From: Thiorhodococcus sp.
GTDB taxonomy: Bacteria > Pseudomonadota > Gammaproteobacteria > Chromatiales > Chromatiaceae
DNA: 32,017 bases
Assembly: GCA_029257385.1 (NCBI GenBank)
Contig: JARIBS010000018.1
Coordinates: 1-32,017 of the forward strand
Reading direction: 5' to 3'
The notes beneath the pieces were generated by a model, which did no database searches, was not told the origin of the DNA, and saw only the letters and a list, made by a program, of their open reading frames with translations. Within the stretch, counting starts at the first letter, position 1. Every line of letters begins with the position of its first letter. This document shows, in pieces, positions 13,916 to 24,571 of this stretch. The translations under genes were made by a program, and so were the position numbers.

Positions 13916-14113
13916 TGGAAGGTCGTCTTTAAATCTGCGGGGGGTGTCGGTGTCAATTATCTACAGTCGGGCGGCATTATCGCGGCCCCGATTTGTTTTG
14001 GCGCGGGCTGGTATCAGGGTCTGAATGCTGAATACATGAACTTTGCCGAGCAGGCGCATTACGCCATTCTGAGCCCGCCGCACCGGCGGGCTCGCAGTAG
14101 CCGCCCGCACTAG
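13916..14113 (+). pseudogene. C-terminal remnant of a DUF1134/EipA-like gene
   Basis: In one plus-strand frame the DNA reads WKVVFKSAGGVGVNYLQSGG, then IIAAPICFGAGWYQG and LNAEYMNFAEQAHY, ending at TAG 14111-14113. The pattern GVGVNY..(S/A)G.I..API..G.G...G.N..Y resembles the C-terminal end of DUF1134 (EipA-family) envelope proteins as I recall it. There is no start codon with a ribosome site and no upstream domain, so only a 3' fragment remains. The tail reads into the hairpin, which suggests that the original end is also gone. Family assignment rests on a short match and needs a profile search. Confidence 0.45.
14071..14093. terminator. Strong GC hairpin between convergent ends
   Basis: GAGCCCGCCG-cac-CGGCGGGCTC is a perfect 10-bp stem with a 3-nt loop, 16 bp downstream of the stop of the minus-strand gene at 14110. 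No T run follows on either strand. It probably ends or stabilises that transcript. Confidence 0.5.
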
Positions 14114-14526
14114 CGATAAGATCCCCGCTGGCCCGAACGCGGATAATGCTTGTCGTAACCGCCCGAGTAAGGCGGCGGATAGCGCCGATTATCATCCCGG
14201 CCATAAGTGTGTTCGCGATTGTGCAGCAAATCCTTGATATGCCGATCGGAGCGCCGCAATCGCTTTTTCATCAGCTTGCGCCCCTTTTTCGGAGAATAAC
14301 CCTCGTGACGGATTTGCTCGCCAAAGTGGCGAATCTCGCGCTGCTCGCGCTTGAGCAAACGGGCTTCGCGACGCGTCAAGTTACCGGAATCGATGCCGCG
14401 CTGGATCGCATGCTGCTGGCGATCCATTCTGTCCTCGATTCCCCGACCATCGCGCTTCGCCTGGACCGGAAGCGCCATCATAAGCCCCATCGACGTGAGT
14501 ATCAGAATGCCAGTCCAATGTTTCAT
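14110..14526 (-). CDS. Small basic secreted protein of unknown function
   Basis: A 138-residue protein. ATG 14524-14526 is chosen because AGGAG lies 8 bp upstream and it opens a clear signal peptide (MKHWTGILILTSMGLMMALPVQA, cleavage expected after about residue 23). The mature part is very rich in Arg, Lys and His, with a helical region of RRE/KRE repeats (about 35-100: RQQHAIQRGIDSGNLTRREA and onward), then a Tyr/Pro/Gly tail (YPPPYSGGYDKHYPRSGQR). This layout is seen in small periplasmic proteins often annotated as hypothetical. I do not recognise a defined family. It is divergent from the srmB-like gene. Confidence 0.7.
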   Translation of the reverse strand: MKHWTGILILTSMGLMMALPVQAKRDGRGIEDRMDRQQHAIQRGIDSGNLTRREARLLKREQREIRHFGEQIRHEGYSPKKGRKLMKKRLRRSDRHIKDLLHNREHTYGRDDNRRYPPPYSGGYDKHYPRSGQRGSYR

Positions 14527-14689
14527 CAAATGTACTCCTTTTAAGGTCTGCGTTTCAGTGTGAGTTAAAGTTACACCGCGCGCCCTGAACCGAAGCTGAA
14601 CCATGCTTGTCGTTCCAAGCCGCGAACGATTGGTCCACCACTTGGATTTCAATCCGCCAAGGATTCCACTTTGGTGTATGTTGCGTGCC

Positions 14690-16072
<1,383 letters not shown>

Positions 16073-16111
16073 TAACGCACCAACCAACCGACCGGGCAAG
16101 CGCAAGCGCCG

Positions 16112-16897
16112 TCAGACCGCCACGCCCATCGACTGATGGATATGCTCGACCACCAATGGGTGCAGTCCGGTCTTCTCGGCGAATGCACGGAGATAATCGC
16201 GCTCTTCCTGGGTGTCGATCTCGACTGCCAGCAGCGAGGCCGCATAGACCTCTGCCGCGACCTCCTGATTGGGTATCTCGGCGACAAAGGCATCCAGATT
16301 GAGCGGAACGCGCAGTTCGGCCATTAGCCAGTCCTGATCGTCGGAGCCCATACCAGAGGTCTGGGCCTTGCCGGCGATCCGCTGGATTTCATTGACACTG
16401 ACCTGGCCGTCCGACTTGGCGATGTTGATCATTCCTTTGAGAATCAATTGTGCCTTAGTCTCCATCGCCTGCTGCTCGGCCGGCGTCTCTGGCGCTTTGA
16501 GTCCCAAAGGCAGATCGTCGGTGCTGAATGGCGCTTGCCGGACAGCCCCGTCCTGCCCCTGTCCGGCATTGTTCAACGCCTTAAAGGCGACGCCCGCCAA
16601 CATGGCCAGCGCACCGCCCGTCATAGCACCCTTGACGGAATCGCCACCGCCGCCGAGCACCGAACCCAACACCGCACCGAGTCCACCAGCCTGAAGTGGA
16701 TTATCAGCCGCATTGCTAAGCGAGCCCTTGGCCATATCCAGAATACTGCCGAACATACCGCCGGCACCACCCTGCCCGTTCGCCGTCTGACCCAGATTCG
16801 CTTGAAGGTCTTGCAACGCATTGCCCATCCGGGCCTGACCAGACTGGCCCATGTTGCTCTGCATGAATGCACCGAGTAACTTTCCGAAGTTAGCCAT
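16112..16897 (-). CDS. YebE-like DUF533 (TerB-like) protein
   Basis: A 261-residue protein with GGGAG well placed before the ATG at 16895-16897. Residues about 1-85 are Gly/Ala/Gln-rich (QSNMGQSGQARMGNALQDLQ) with a glycine-rich hydrophobic segment (LGSVLGGGGD ... ALAMLAGVAFKAL) that may insert in the membrane. The C-terminal 130 residues are the DUF533 helical bundle: LILKGMINIAKSDGQVSVNE, then VAAEVYAASLLAVEIDTQEE. E. coli YebE is an inner-membrane protein linked to envelope stress; the function is not known. It converges with srmB with a 36-bp gap and no obvious terminator. Confidence 0.85.
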   Translation of the reverse strand: MANFGKLLGAFMQSNMGQSGQARMGNALQDLQANLGQTANGQGGAGGMFGSILDMAKGSLSNAADNPLQAGGLGAVLGSVLGGGGDSVKGAMTGGALAMLAGVAFKALNNAGQGQDGAVRQAPFSTDDLPLGLKAPETPAEQQAMETKAQLILKGMINIAKSDGQVSVNEIQRIAGKAQTSGMGSDDQDWLMAELRVPLNLDAFVAEIPNQEVAAEVYAASLLAVEIDTQEERDYLRAFAEKTGLHPLVVEHIHQSMGVAV

Positions 16898-16916
16898 GAG
16901 GTCTTTCTCCCAGTTT

Positions 16917-16938
16917 GCTCGAGGATCGAGCGTTGTCG
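16917..16938. promoter_or_regulatory. TCGAGC inverted repeat cluster upstream of the YebE-like gene
   Basis: GCTCGA-gga-TCGAGC (16917-16931) is a perfect 6-bp inverted repeat 20 bp upstream of the start codon; a third TCGAGC follows 4 bp later. It could be a repressor site or a leader hairpin. No regulator is known for it. Confidence 0.3.
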
Positions 16939-16959
16939 AGCACTATTACACTCTGCGAT

Positions 16960-16981
16960 ACCCGACTTTAGCGCGTCGGGT
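16960..16981. terminator. Hairpin downstream of the SAM hydroxide adenosyltransferase gene
   Basis: ACCCGAC-tttagcgc-GTCGGGT is a perfect 7-bp stem with an 8-nt loop in the 200-bp gap between two minus-strand genes, about 120 bp past the upstream gene's stop. It lacks a T run, so termination is only a possibility. Confidence 0.35.
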
Positions 16982-17099
16982 GCTAACCATGGTCCACATC
17001 GCGCCGTCATTCCCAGGCGGATAGCTTGGCGAATCAACTGGGAACACAGGCCAGACACATGCGGCGCTCTGCCAGAAACACTCCAGCAGAATCTCTCTA

Positions 17100-17858
17100 T
17101 TAGACTCTCGGAACCAGCCGACCAATGCTATCGCCCACGTCGAGTCCTAAGCGCTTATCGGCACGCCCCTGATTGACAGCGATTTCGACCAGGCCGAAGG
17201 CGTTTTCATACCAAAAAGCCTGATCCCGATCCATCTCGCAAAAAGTCCGCGCCCAAGGCAACAGATGCAAACCGATCGGAAGGACATGATCATGGCGCTT
17301 GGGCGATGCATCCAGGCCAGTCATCAGGTTGCCGTAGCGATCGACGTAGACGATCAGCGGCTGCTCGCGCGGCCAGTCAGCGCCAGTCATCGCGGTGCGC
17401 GCCATGCTAATGAGCTGAAGATCTTCTCCCTTAGACAGCCGAGCCGCAGCGGGCACGAACCAGTCGCGTCCATGAAAGGTCGGTGAAAGCGCCGCTTCCG
17501 GCTGCCAGCCAATACGCCAAACTCGGGCCTCACGCGCACGCAAAACCAGCGGTGCAAAGAACCCATTATCCGGACCGATGAACCAGCTTCCATCCGCTTC
17601 GACGAGCAATGCAGAGCGCCCCCCACCCACACCTGGATCGACCACGCAGAGATACAGCGTTGCGCGTGGCATGTCGCGTACTAACGCTGGCAGCAGATAG
17701 GCCGCGAGATCGGGCCTGAAAGGCACCAGATCATGAACCAAGTCAATCAGCGCTACCTCCGGTACCAGGGCATGAAGACATCCGTGCAACTGACCAACAT
17801 AGACGCCATCGCCAAAATCCGTAGCAATGGCGATACGCTTAATCTTTAAGGCTCCCAT
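17100..17858 (-). CDS. SAM hydroxide adenosyltransferase (DUF62 / SAM hydrolase family)
   Basis: A 252-residue protein. ATG 17856-17858 is chosen because GGGAG lies 5 bp upstream; an earlier ATG at 17889 has no ribosome site. Family marks are ATDFGDGVYVGQLHG near the start, VVDPGVGGGR (about 82-91), FIGPDNGFFAPL and the C-terminal VYVDRYGNLMTG. Relatives split S-adenosylmethionine into adenosine and methionine using water or hydroxide; the halogenases of the same fold need extra residues, so hydrolysis is more likely. It lies directly after the ribosomal cluster terminator and should have its own promoter, though none stands out. Confidence 0.88.
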   Translation of the reverse strand: MGALKIKRIAIATDFGDGVYVGQLHGCLHALVPEVALIDLVHDLVPFRPDLAAYLLPALVRDMPRATLYLCVVDPGVGGGRSALLVEADGSWFIGPDNGFFAPLVLRAREARVWRIGWQPEAALSPTFHGRDWFVPAAARLSKGEDLQLISMARTAMTGADWPREQPLIVYVDRYGNLMTGLDASPKRHDHVLPIGLHLLPWARTFCEMDRDQAFWYENAFGLVEIAVNQGRADKRLGLDVGDSIGRLVPRV

Positions 17859-17912
17859 GCGTTCTCCCGATACGTCTGTTCGATCATGCAATTAACAGTA
17901 GCATCTAGACAT

Positions 17913-17937
17913 AAAAAAACCGCGCGAGTGCCCGGTT
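17913..17937 (-). terminator. Intrinsic terminator of the alpha (rplQ) operon
   Basis: On the minus strand AACCG-ggcactcgcg-CGGTT is followed directly by further T residues (T7 in all), about 30 bp past the rplQ stop. It is the clearest rho-independent terminator in the window. Confidence 0.8.
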
Positions 17938-17965
17938 CTTCAGTCGCAAGACTCTGGCGGATAAT

Positions 17966-18358
17966 TTAATCCTCATCGACCTCGTCGTTAGCCTCAATCA
18001 CCGGCCGGTCGACCAGTTCAACATAGGCCATCGGAGCGGCATCACTGGCGCGGAAGCCACACTTGAGAATGCGCAGATAACCGCCTGGACGATCCTGATA
18101 GCGTGGCCCAAGCTCGGTGAACAGTTTACCAACCGCGTCTTTGTCGCGCAGACGTGCGAAAGCCAAACGACGCGTGTGGACGCTATCGGACTTTGAGAGT
18201 GTGATCAATGGCTCGGCGACACGACGCAATTCCTTGGCCTTGGGCACTGTGGTCTTAATCAGCTCATGACGAAACAATGCAGACGCCATGTTGCGGAACA
18301 TCGCCTCGCGATGCGAGCTGGTACGATTCAAATGCCTTCCGGCTTTGCGGTGACGCAT
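17966..18358 (-). CDS. rplQ: 50S ribosomal protein L17
   Basis: L17 lies near the peptide exit tunnel of the large subunit. The 130-residue protein starts [20 protein letters not shown], the usual signature, and contains [19 protein letters not shown] and YVELVD. The end is acidic (EANDEVDED). It is the last gene of the alpha operon, after rpoA, and is followed by the hairpin terminator at 17913-17937. ATG start at 18356-18358. Confidence 0.98.
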   Translation of the reverse strand: MRHRKAGRHLNRTSSHREAMFRNMASALFRHELIKTTVPKAKELRRVAEPLITLSKSDSVHTRRLAFARLRDKDAVGKLFTELGPRYQDRPGGYLRILKCGFRASDAAPMAYVELVDRPVIEANDEVDED

Positions 18359-18431
18359 GGTCCTGATCCCGAGTAATCGTTAAATCGTTAAATTCATAAG
18401 TCAGCCATCGCGGAACACACCGCGAGAGCGA

Positions 18432-19442
18432 TTAGCGAATGCTGAGCTCAGCAATGTTCTCAGGCGGCCAGTTTTCGAGTCGCATCCCCAAGGACAGCCC
18501 GCGCGTTGCCAGGACGTCCTTGATCTCGCTGAGCGACTTCTTACCGAGATTGGGCGTCTTTAGAAGCTCGACTTCGGTACGCTGGATGAGATCACCAATG
18601 AGATAGATGTTCTCCGCTTTGAGGCAGTTGGCCGAACGCACCGTCAGCTCCAGATCATCCACCGGGCGGAGCAGGATCGGATCGTATGGCGATTCATTCT
18701 GTGCCTCGGGCAACGGACCTTCCGCAGGCCCAGTGCCCTCAAGTGCAACAAAGCTCGATAATTGATCGCGCAAAATGGTTGCCGCGTGCTGGATCGACAC
18801 TTTGGGATCGATAGTTCCGTTGGTTTCCAAATCGATCACCAGCCGATCGAGGTCGGTGCGCTGCTCGACACGCGCCGACTGCACTTCGATTGCCACCCGG
18901 CGAATTGGGCTGTAGGAGGCGTCGATCGGCAGCCTGCCAATGGGACGATCCTCACTGCTGTCGAGTTCTCGCTGGGTCGCTGGCTCATAGCCACGACCAC
19001 GACGCACGGTCAGCGACATGCTCAACTCGCCGTCGGTCAGGTGCGCGATCACCAGCTCAGGGTTGGCAATCTCCGCCGTATGATCGATCTCAATATCAGC
19101 GGCGGTCACCGGACCTGGGCCGCTTTTCGTCAGGGTAAAAGTCGCCTCGTCCTTACCCTTGAGTGAGATCGCCAACTGCTTGAGATTGAGTAAGATCTCG
19201 AGAACGTCTTCCTGGACACCCGCAAGCGTCGTATATTCGTGCAGCACACCTTGGATTTCGACTTCTGTTACGGCGTAGCCGTCCATTGAGGACAGCAGAA
19301 TACGCCGGAGCGAGTTTCCAAGCGTGTGACCGAACCCGCGCTCCAGTGGTTCCAGCGAGACTTTGGCGTGGCGTGAATTGCCATCGACTAACTCAACTTT
19401 TACAATGCGCGGCTTCAGAAATTCGCCAATAGCGTCAGTCAT
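18432..19442 (-). CDS. rpoA: RNA polymerase alpha subunit
   Basis: A 336-residue alpha subunit. The N-terminal domain (about 1-235) dimerises and assembles the polymerase: [18 protein letters not shown] is the typical segment. A linker then leads to the C-terminal domain, where [18 protein letters not shown] (about 268-285) holds the Arg, Asn and Cys that contact UP elements and activators. [14 protein letters not shown] follows. The tail ENIAELSIR makes it slightly longer than the E. coli protein (329). The gene sits between rpsD and rplQ with short gaps. Confidence 0.98.
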   Translation of the reverse strand: MTDAIGEFLKPRIVKVELVDGNSRHAKVSLEPLERGFGHTLGNSLRRILLSSMDGYAVTEVEIQGVLHEYTTLAGVQEDVLEILLNLKQLAISLKGKDEATFTLTKSGPGPVTAADIEIDHTAEIANPELVIAHLTDGELSMSLTVRRGRGYEPATQRELDSSEDRPIGRLPIDASYSPIRRVAIEVQSARVEQRTDLDRLVIDLETNGTIDPKVSIQHAATILRDQLSSFVALEGTGPAEGPLPEAQNESPYDPILLRPVDDLELTVRSANCLKAENIYLIGDLIQRTEVELLKTPNLGKKSLSEIKDVLATRGLSLGMRLENWPPENIAELSIR

Positions 19443-19464
19443 TCAATGCCTCTCAGGATGCTCC

Positions 19465-20085
19465 TTACTTGGAGTACAGCTCGATGATCAACGATTCATT
19501 GATGTCGGCTGGCAGATCCGAACGATCAGGGACGCGCTTGAAGACGCCCTTTAGTCCCTTGGTGTCGACCTCGACCCAGTCCGGAAAGCCATACTGCTCG
19601 GCCAGCGCCAGCGCATTCTGGATGCGCACCTGTTTGCCGGCGGACTCGCGGACTTCGACATGGTCTTCGGTGCTGAGCTGATAGGACGCGATATTGACAA
19701 TGCGCCCATTTACCAGGATGCCCTTGTGGCTGACCAGTTGACGCGCTTCGGCACGCGTTGAGCCAAACCCCATCCGATAGACGACATTATCCAAACGCCT
19801 CTCGAGAAGCTGAAGCAGGTTCTCACCCGTGACACCACGTGTTTGAGCGGCTTTTTTGTAATAGTTATGGAACTGCTTTTCGAGCACACCATAGATTCGA
19901 CGTACTTTTTGTTTCTCGCGCAACTGCACACCATAATCGGAGAGGCGTCGGCGACGATCGGTCGTCTGGCCGGGCTGTTTCTCCAGATTGCATTTGGTAT
20001 CTAAAGCGCGCGCTCGGCTCTTAAGCGAGAGATCGGTGCCTTCGCGCCGCGCCAGTTTGCAGGTTGGGCCTGTATAACGTGCCAT
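19465..20085 (-). CDS. rpsD: 30S ribosomal protein S4
   Basis: A 206-residue 16S-binding assembly protein, the same length as in E. coli. ATG 20083-20085 gives the standard start [19 protein letters not shown]. The S4 RNA-binding domain covers about 95-157 ([40 protein letters not shown]). In E. coli S4 represses the alpha operon through a pseudoknot before rpsM; the 87-bp gap upstream of rpsM is where such an element would be. Confidence 0.98.
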   Translation of the reverse strand: MARYTGPTCKLARREGTDLSLKSRARALDTKCNLEKQPGQTTDRRRRLSDYGVQLREKQKVRRIYGVLEKQFHNYYKKAAQTRGVTGENLLQLLERRLDNVVYRMGFGSTRAEARQLVSHKGILVNGRIVNIASYQLSTEDHVEVRESAGKQVRIQNALALAEQYGFPDWVEVDTKGLKGVFKRVPDRSDLPADINESLIIELYSK

Positions 20086-20111
20086 GTTTCTTCCTGTTGA
20101 ACTGTCAGACG

Positions 20112-20501
20112 TCAGACGCGCCGTTTCTTGGGCGGACGGCAACCATTGTGTGGAATCGGCGTCACGTCGGTGATGCTAGTGATTTTGAACCCAGCGTTAT
20201 TGAGCGCGCGCACGGCGGATTCGCGTCCTGGCCCTGGTCCCTTCACGTTGACATCAAGGTTGCGCAATCCGTATTCCTTAGCCGCCTGACCCGCCTTGTC
20301 GGCCGCAACCTGCGCGGCAAAAGGCGTGCTTTTGCGCGAACCGCGAAAGCCCGAGCCACCCGAGGTCGCCCAGGTCAGAGCGTTGCCCTGACGGTCGGTG
20401 ATCGTGATAATCGTATTGTTGAAAGAGGCATGGACGTGAGCGACCCCGTCCGCGACCTGCTTGCTGATCTTCTTTTTCGTGTTGCGAATCGGTTTAGCCA
20501 T
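20112..20501 (-). CDS. rpsK: 30S ribosomal protein S11
   Basis: A 129-residue platform protein of the small subunit. Typical segments are [36 protein letters not shown] and the C-terminal [18 protein letters not shown], which lies near the mRNA exit. It sits between rpsM and rpsD in the alpha operon. Confidence 0.98.
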   Translation of the reverse strand: MAKPIRNTKKKISKQVADGVAHVHASFNNTIITITDRQGNALTWATSGGSGFRGSRKSTPFAAQVAADKAGQAAKEYGLRNLDVNVKGPGPGRESAVRALNNAGFKITSITDVTPIPHNGCRPPKKRRV

Positions 20502-20551
20502 TCGACGTATCCAGCTCCGTAATCCAGCTCAGGTGTGCCGCGCGCGAGCGC

Positions 20552-20908
20552 TTAGCGTTTGATCGGGCGACGTGGCCCTTTGCGGGTTCGCGCATTGGTC
20601 TTGGTGCGTTGACCGCGCAGCGGCAATCCCCGACGATGGCGAATACCGCGGTAGCAGCCGAGATCCATCAAACGCTTGATGTTCATCGACACTTCGCGTC
20701 GCAGATCGCCTTCGACCGTGTACTTGGCGATTTCGTTGCGCAGCTTATCGACCTCTTCCTCGGTCAGGGTCTGAACTTTAGCTTCGCGCGGGACACCCGT
20801 CGCGTCGCAAATCTGACCCGCACGGATGCGACCAATGCCATAAATCGCAGTCAGCGCGATCACTGCGTGTTTTTTATCTGGGATATTGACGCCGGCGATA
20901 CGGGCCAT
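20552..20908 (-). CDS. rpsM: 30S ribosomal protein S13
   Basis: A 118-residue head protein that contacts tRNA and the subunit bridge. It starts [19 protein letters not shown], contains the helix-two-turns-helix segment [19 protein letters not shown], and ends in the basic tail [15 protein letters not shown]. It is first after rpmJ; the 87-bp gap upstream is the usual place for S4-mediated control in E. coli, though I did not fold it. Confidence 0.98.
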   Translation of the reverse strand: MARIAGVNIPDKKHAVIALTAIYGIGRIRAGQICDATGVPREAKVQTLTEEEVDKLRNEIAKYTVEGDLRREVSMNIKRLMDLGCYRGIRHRRGLPLRGQRTKTNARTRKGPRRPIKR

Positions 20909-20995
20909 AATTTACGAACCCCTTAAATCCTAAAATGGTCAGCGGGTAAACCGCGCAGTATATCAAACAGTTTCTCATGGTCAACCAAAGTCTGA

Positions 20996-21109
20996 TCAAC
21001 CTTGGCGCTGTTTGTGGCGAGGATCGGAACAGATGACCCGCACTGCGCCATTACGCCGGATGATTCGGCAGTTTCTGCATAACTTCTTGACTGATGCACG
21101 CACTTTCAT
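20996..21109 (-). CDS. rpmJ: 50S ribosomal protein L36 (short, zinc-ribbon form)
   Basis: A 37-codon gene. ATG 21107-21109 follows AGGAG at 7 bp. The protein begins [20 protein letters not shown] and ends [17 protein letters not shown], then TGA. The zinc-binding set Cys11, Cys14, Cys27 and His32 is complete, so this is the zinc-containing C+ type. The position between secY and rpsM is the standard one. In bacteria with two L36 forms the zinc type is used when zinc is plentiful. Confidence 0.96.
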   Translation of the reverse strand: MKVRASVKKLCRNCRIIRRNGAVRVICSDPRHKQRQG

Positions 21110-21137
21110 TGTGTGTCTCCTAAAATTCGCGCGCCTG

Positions 21138-22490
21138 TCAGCGCAGCATTCCAGCGCCCGGCGACTTCAGATTGGCTTTCTTCATCAGGCCCTCGTATTG
21201 ATGCGACATCAAATGGGCCTGGACTTGCGCCATGAAGTCCATCACCACGATAACCACGATCAACAGCGAGGTTCCGCCGAAGTAGAAAGGTACGTTGTAG
21301 CCGACGATCAAAAACTCTGGGAGCAAACAGACGGATGTAATGTAGACCGCTCCCGCCCCGGTCAAACGCGTCATGACGCCATCAATGTAGCGGGCGGTCT
21401 GCTCACCAGGGCGTATACCCGGAATAAAGGCACCGGAGCGCTTCAGGTTGTCTGCCGTGTCTTTGGCATTGAATACCAACGCGGTGTAGAAAAAGCAGAA
21501 GAAAATGATCGCTGATGCGTAAAACAGCACATAGATCGGTTCTCCTGGCGAGAGCTTTGAGGTGATATCGGCGATCCAGCGCGTATTCTCGCTACTGCCA
21601 AACCATTGGCCAAGCGTCGCTGGAAACAGGATGATGCTGGACGCAAAGATCGGCGGAATGACACCTGCCATGTTGAGTTTAAGCGGCAGGTGCGTGCTCT
21701 GAGCCTGCATCATCTTGCGGCCCTGCTGACGCCGGGCATAATTGACGGTAATCCGGCGCTGGCCGCGCTCGACGAACACCACGAAGGCCGTCACTGCAAC
21801 CGCCATGGCCAATAGCGCAAGGACCGCCAGCGAGTTCATTTCGCCGGTTCTCGCAAGTTCGAGCGTGCCGCCAAGCGCAGCGGGCAGACCAGCCACAATA
21901 CCGGCGAAGATGATCATCGAGATGCCGTTGCCGATCCCGCGCTCGGTGATCTGCTCACCCAGCCACACGAGGAACATCGTCCCGGTCACCAGCGAGACCG
22001 CAGCCGTAAAGACGAAACCAAAGCCCGCATGTGTCACCAGCGCCGAACCGCCCGCCGTCTGGCCTTGCAGGGCCATCGAGATGCCGATCGCCTGGAAGGT
22101 TGCGAGGACCACGGTCCCATAGCGAGTGTACTGGGTGATCTTGCGACGACCCGCCTCGCCTTCTTTCTTGAGCTGCTCGAGCTGCGGCACCACCGCCGTC
22201 ATCAATTGCACGATGATGGACGCTGAGATGTAGGGCATGACACCCAGGGCAAACAAACTCGCCCGCTCCAGGGCACCACCCGAGAACATGTTGAACATAT
22301 CCAGGATGGAACCCTGGTTCTGATCAAAGAGGATGGCGAGCGCCTCGGGGTTGACCCCGGGAACCGGGATAAAAGTCCCGATGCGATAGACGAGCAGCGC
22401 CCCCACCAGGAACAACAGGCGCTGACGCAATTCGCTCAGCTGACCCATTCCTCCGAGCGCTTTGCCCATGGAACCGACGTTTCTAGCCAT
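21138..22490 (-). CDS. secY: Preprotein translocase subunit SecY
   Basis: A 450-residue inner-membrane protein, the channel of the Sec system with SecE and SecG. Ten hydrophobic segments are visible, beginning with [19 protein letters not shown] (about 25-43). [16 protein letters not shown] and [13 protein letters not shown] are typical. Cytosolic loops with [10 protein letters not shown] and [16 protein letters not shown] contact ribosome and SecA. It follows rplO and precedes rpmJ, the classic spc operon order. Confidence 0.98.
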   Translation of the reverse strand: MARNVGSMGKALGGMGQLSELRQRLLFLVGALLVYRIGTFIPVPGVNPEALAILFDQNQGSILDMFNMFSGGALERASLFALGVMPYISASIIVQLMTAVVPQLEQLKKEGEAGRRKITQYTRYGTVVLATFQAIGISMALQGQTAGGSALVTHAGFGFVFTAAVSLVTGTMFLVWLGEQITERGIGNGISMIIFAGIVAGLPAALGGTLELARTGEMNSLAVLALLAMAVAVTAFVVFVERGQRRITVNYARRQQGRKMMQAQSTHLPLKLNMAGVIPPIFASSIILFPATLGQWFGSSENTRWIADITSKLSPGEPIYVLFYASAIIFFCFFYTALVFNAKDTADNLKRSGAFIPGIRPGEQTARYIDGVMTRLTGAGAVYITSVCLLPEFLIVGYNVPFYFGGTSLLIVVIVVMDFMAQVQAHLMSHQYEGLMKKANLKSPGAGMLR

Positions 22491-22508
22491 CCGTTTTGCG
22501 CCTTTCGG

Positions 22509-22943
22509 TTAGTCTTCGACTGTGCCGCCAGCCGCCTCGATCGCGAGACGGGCACCCTTGGTGACGCCCAGTCCGCGCACAGTAAGGCTGCGGGTGAGTT
22601 CGCCCGAGGCGATGACCTTGGCGACTTTGATACCGCGGTTGAGGACGCCGGCATTCTTCAGCGCTTGCAGATCGACTGTATCGCCCTCGACCAGCGCAAG
22701 TTCGCCCAAGCGTATCTCAGCGCGGTCGGGCGCCTTGCGGGAGCGAAAGCCCACTTTCGGCAGGCGCCGCTGCAGTGGCATCTGGCCACCCTCAAATCCG
22801 ACTTTTTGGAAACCACCACTGCGAGATTTCTGGCCTTTGTGACCACGACCACAGGTTTTGCCGCGTCCGCTGCCGATCCCGCGTCCAACGCGCTTGGCCG
22901 CGCAGCGACTCCCTTCAGTGGGTTTCAGATCATTGAGACGCAT
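22509..22943 (-). CDS. rplO: 50S ribosomal protein L15
   Basis: A 144-residue late-assembly protein of the large subunit. It starts [20 protein letters not shown] and continues with the glycine-rich [20 protein letters not shown] tail that threads into 23S rRNA. The ATG (22941-22943) lies inside the last codons of rpmD (14-bp overlap), so the two are coupled. Confidence 0.98.
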   Translation of the reverse strand: MRLNDLKPTEGSRCAAKRVGRGIGSGRGKTCGRGHKGQKSRSGGFQKVGFEGGQMPLQRRLPKVGFRSRKAPDRAEIRLGELALVEGDTVDLQALKNAGVLNRGIKVAKVIASGELTRSLTVRGLGVTKGARLAIEAAGGTVED

Positions 22944-23136
22944 CTGGTGACTCCTTCACGACCTTGACCATGTAATTTACGGCATTGACCATACCGCGCG
23001 TACACGGCGTATCTTCGACTTCCACCACTTGGTGCATGCGTCTCAGACCGAGACCCCGCACACAGGCTTTATGCCTTGCGATGCGACCGTTGGCGCTTCG
23101 CACCAACTGCACCTTCATCATCTTTTTGCCAGTCAT
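22930..23136 (-). CDS. rpmD: 50S ribosomal protein L30
   Basis: A 68-residue protein, longer than the usual 59-60 because of a C-terminal extension (KESPDASQ) and a few extra N-terminal residues. The core [19 protein letters not shown], then [18 protein letters not shown] and [13 protein letters not shown], is typical. An internal ATG (residue 6 or 7) could also be used. It begins 4 bp after the rpsE stop and overlaps rplO. Confidence 0.95.
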   Translation of the reverse strand: MTGKKMMKVQLVRSANGRIARHKACVRGLGLRRMHQVVEVEDTPCTRGMVNAVNYMVKVVKESPDASQ

Positions 23137-23140
23137 CGCC

Positions 23141-23647
23141 TTACCCCAGAATCTCTTCGACGGACTTGCCGCGCTTGGCCGCGATGGTCTCGGGGTCGTT
23201 CATGGCGCGCAGTCCGTTGAGCGTCGCACGCACGACATTGATCGGATTATTGGTTCCGATACACTTAGCTAAAACGTCCTGTACACCAAGCACCTCGAAG
23301 ACCGCACGCATGGCGCCACCGGCAATGATGCCTGTACCCTCAGAAGCGGGCTGCATGAAGACCTTGGCCGCACCATGCCGGCCATGCAGTGGATACTGCA
23401 GGGTCGAGCCATTGAGTTTGACTTCGATCAGGTTCTTGCGTGCACTTTCCATTGCTTTCTGAATCGCGATCGGCACTTCGCGCGCCTTACCGCGCCCGAA
23501 ACCAACACGACCCTTGCCATCGCCAACGACGGTCAGCGCGGCAAAGCCGAACTGACGTCCGCCCTTGACAACTTTGGCGACGCGATCGACCGACACCAGT
23601 TTTTCAAGAAGATCGTCGCTTTCTGTCTTTTGATTGAAGTTCGCCAT
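23141..23647 (-). CDS. rpsE: 30S ribosomal protein S5
   Basis: A 168-residue protein of the decoding region, involved in accuracy. The double-stranded-RNA-binding domain carries [19 protein letters not shown] and [19 protein letters not shown]. The C-terminal lobe [20 protein letters not shown] is typical. It lies between rplR and rpmD with a 4-bp gap to rpmD. Confidence 0.98.
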   Translation of the reverse strand: MANFNQKTESDDLLEKLVSVDRVAKVVKGGRQFGFAALTVVGDGKGRVGFGRGKAREVPIAIQKAMESARKNLIEVKLNGSTLQYPLHGRHGAAKVFMQPASEGTGIIAGGAMRAVFEVLGVQDVLAKCIGTNNPINVVRATLNGLRAMNDPETIAAKRGKSVEEILG

Positions 23648-23656
23648 GATCGTCCT

Positions 23657-24013
23657 TTAGAGTTTCAGCCCGGTCTCGCGCGCGGCATCGGCCAGCGCCT
23701 GGAGACGGCCATGATAACGGAAGCCAGAACGATCGAACGCGACCGACTCCACGCCAGCAGCCAGAGTACGCTCGGCGATCGCCTTGCCGATAACGGTCGC
23801 AGCCGCGATATTTGCCTTGTTGCCGGTGATCGACTGACGCAGCTCTTTCTCCAACGTCGATGCACTCGCAACGATCTTGTCGCCACTTGGGGCGATGACC
23901 TGCGCGTAGGTGTGTCTAGGTGTGCGATGGACGCATAACCGGAAAACACCGAGCTCGCGAATCTTTGCGCGCACACGCGCAGCGCGACGCAGTCGAGCCT
24001 GTTTCTTATCCAT
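23657..24013 (-). CDS. rplR: 50S ribosomal protein L18
   Basis: A 118-residue 5S rRNA-binding protein of the central protuberance. It starts [18 protein letters not shown], and [20 protein letters not shown] and the C-terminal [20 protein letters not shown] are characteristic. It lies between rplF and rpsE with short gaps. Confidence 0.97.
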   Translation of the reverse strand: MDKKQARLRRAARVRAKIRELGVFRLCVHRTPRHTYAQVIAPSGDKIVASASTLEKELRQSITGNKANIAAATVIGKAIAERTLAAGVESVAFDRSGFRYHGRLQALADAARETGLKL

Positions 24014-24025
24014 TGCTGAGACCCC

Positions 24026-24559
24026 TTATTTCTTCTTGGCTTCCTTACGTCGGACATTTTCGTCCGCGTAACGAACCCCCTTACCCTTGTACGGCTCCGG
24101 CGGACGGAATCCCCGGATCTCCGCAGCGACTTGACCGACCTGCTGCTTGTCGGCGCCCGTCACGACGATCTCGGTCTGACTCGGGGTCTCAATCGCAATG
24201 CCGGACGGAACCGGATAGTCGATCGGATGCGAAAAGCCCAGGTTCAGGTTCAGGACATTGCCCTTCGCCTGCGCACGATAACCGACGCCGACCAGTGCCA
24301 GCTTGCGGGTAAAACCTTCGCTGCACCCAATGACCATGTTGTTCAACAAGGAGCGGGTCGTGCCGGCCATGGCCCATGCATCGCTTTGACCTTTGGCTGG
24401 CGCGACTGTGATTGCACCATCGTCCTGGTTAACAGCAACCTTAGGATGTACGCTCCACGCGAGCGTGGCCTTGGAACCTTTTACCTTGACATCCTGTCCG
24501 GCGATCTCGACTGTAACGCCCTTTGGCAGTTTGATGGGTGACTTCGCAACTCGTGACAT
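24026..24559 (-). CDS. rplF: 50S ribosomal protein L6
   Basis: A 177-residue protein near the factor-binding site, made of two duplicated alpha-beta domains. It starts [20 protein letters not shown]; the second domain includes [20 protein letters not shown]. The C-terminal [20 protein letters not shown] then EAKKK is the usual end. It is 13 bp from rpsH and 12 bp from rplR. Confidence 0.98.
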   Translation of the reverse strand: MSRVAKSPIKLPKGVTVEIAGQDVKVKGSKATLAWSVHPKVAVNQDDGAITVAPAKGQSDAWAMAGTTRSLLNNMVIGCSEGFTRKLALVGVGYRAQAKGNVLNLNLGFSHPIDYPVPSGIAIETPSQTEIVVTGADKQQVGQVAAEIRGFRPPEPYKGKGVRYADENVRRKEAKKK

Positions 24560-24571
24560 GTTCGTCTCCCC

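Larger units (their letters stand above)
13633..14109. other. 477-bp gap with a dispersed repeat and a gene remnant
   Basis: Between malQ and the small secreted protein gene there is no intact gene. The gap contains the upstream region of malQ, dispersed repeat copy B (13828-13879), the DUF1134-like remnant (13916-14113) and a strong hairpin (14071-14093). Confidence 0.6.

Noticed and set aside
21138-22490. A stretch of plus-strand frames opposite secY
   Set aside because: secY has its full set of membrane segments and conserved loops; the antisense frames are shadows.
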